From contig JAMPIT010000682.1 in the NCBI GenBank assembly GCA_026261815.1, positions 320,001-384,000 of the forward strand: a stretch of DNA of 64,000 bases, in the 5' to 3' direction. Position 1 is the first letter of the stretch; each line of letters starts with the position of its first letter. Positions 63,776 to 64,000 of this stretch are shown piece by piece. A model generated the notes under the pieces. It was not told the origin of the DNA, ran no database searches, and saw only the letters and a list, made by a program, of their open reading frames with translations. The DNA comes from Monarcha castaneiventris obscurior (taxonomy: Eukaryota; Chordata; Aves; Passeriformes; Monarchidae). The position numbers and the translations under genes are program-made.

Positions 63776-64000
63776 CTGCCCCGTGCCCCATCCAGCGGCT
63801 CCGGCTGCGGAAGGGGCACCACGGGCCCTCTGTGACACGGGCGCCTGTGCCAGGGCCTGGGTGATGCAGGACATGGAGATGCCCAAGGCCTCTGTGACAT
63901 CTCAGCGCCGCGCCCGCCGAGGCTATAAAAGGGCCCGCGCTGGCCCTGGGGTGGCCAGTCCAGGAGCCGCCGTGTCCGGGAGCTGTCCGTGCCAGAGGAT
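63776..64000 (+). promoter_or_regulatory. GC-rich TATA promoter, gene truncated by window end
   Basis: A TATAAAA box lies at 63924-63930 in a GC-rich context (GGCTATAAAAGGG). A sequence matching the initiator consensus (CCAGTCC, with A at 63957) is 33 bases downstream of the first T, within the usual spacing. CTCTGTGACA occurs twice upstream (about 63829 and 63890). Transcription would run rightward, and only about 45 bases of likely 5' untranslated sequence are present, so the product cannot be identified. The array at 62.89-63.78 kb sits immediately upstream. Confidence 0.6.

Noticed and set aside
62815..63900. 361-, 352- and 304-codon minus-strand open frames as a repeat protein gene
   Set aside because: They are translations of the 59-bp minisatellite in all three frames; only short unique ends lie outside the repeat, and no domain is recognisable.

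Overview
This window looks like gene-poor, AT-rich nuclear DNA from a bird, most likely a songbird (passerine). The evidence is the repeat content. There are several chicken-repeat-1 (CR1) LINE 3' ends, including the diagnostic tail in which 'cttccaaccc' precedes an ATTCTATG-type octamer. There are also avian endogenous-retrovirus LTRs whose start and end sequences and target-site duplications can be read directly. I assign the order Passeriformes only from resemblance of these LTRs to songbird families I remember, so it is an inference.

From about 1 to 61.9 kb I find no convincing protein-coding gene, tRNA, rRNA or CRISPR array. The open frames are short, lack recognisable domains, or consist of simple repeats. 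The DNA reads as intergenic or long-intron sequence. It carries old truncated CR1 copies at 17.45, 26.3, 34.3, 39.5 and 56.1 kb, an LTR fragment at 34.75 kb, and many A-, T- or pyrimidine-rich tracts. Minisatellites lie at 2.75 kb (25 bp), 22.1 kb (21-26 bp, G-rich) and 26.66 kb (19 bp), with a long (CCCTT)n tract at 19.95-20.16 kb. One 27-base segment at 56.44 kb has a strong splice acceptor and donor and is kept as a microexon candidate.

Three composite structures stand out. At 44.87-46.17 kb a solo LTR on the + strand is split by a second, antisense solo LTR; both have readable target-site duplications. At 49.27-52.43 kb two ~213 bp sequences, about 95% alike and unrelated to any family I recognise, face each other in inverted orientation. 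One is bounded by 14-bp direct repeats, and a ~650 bp array of the CR1-type octamer lies between them. At 3.72 and 4.52 kb there is an old ~140 bp direct duplication.

The last 2 kb differ sharply from the rest. An antisense LTR (61.98-62.59 kb) is followed by a CT-rich tract and then by 15 copies, with no length change, of a 59-bp GC-rich unit (62.89-63.78 kb). Each unit holds two CATTCC motifs 10 bp apart. About 150 bp downstream is a TATA box with a well-placed initiator, so a transcription unit on the + strand probably starts near 63,957 and runs out of the window. Its product cannot be seen.
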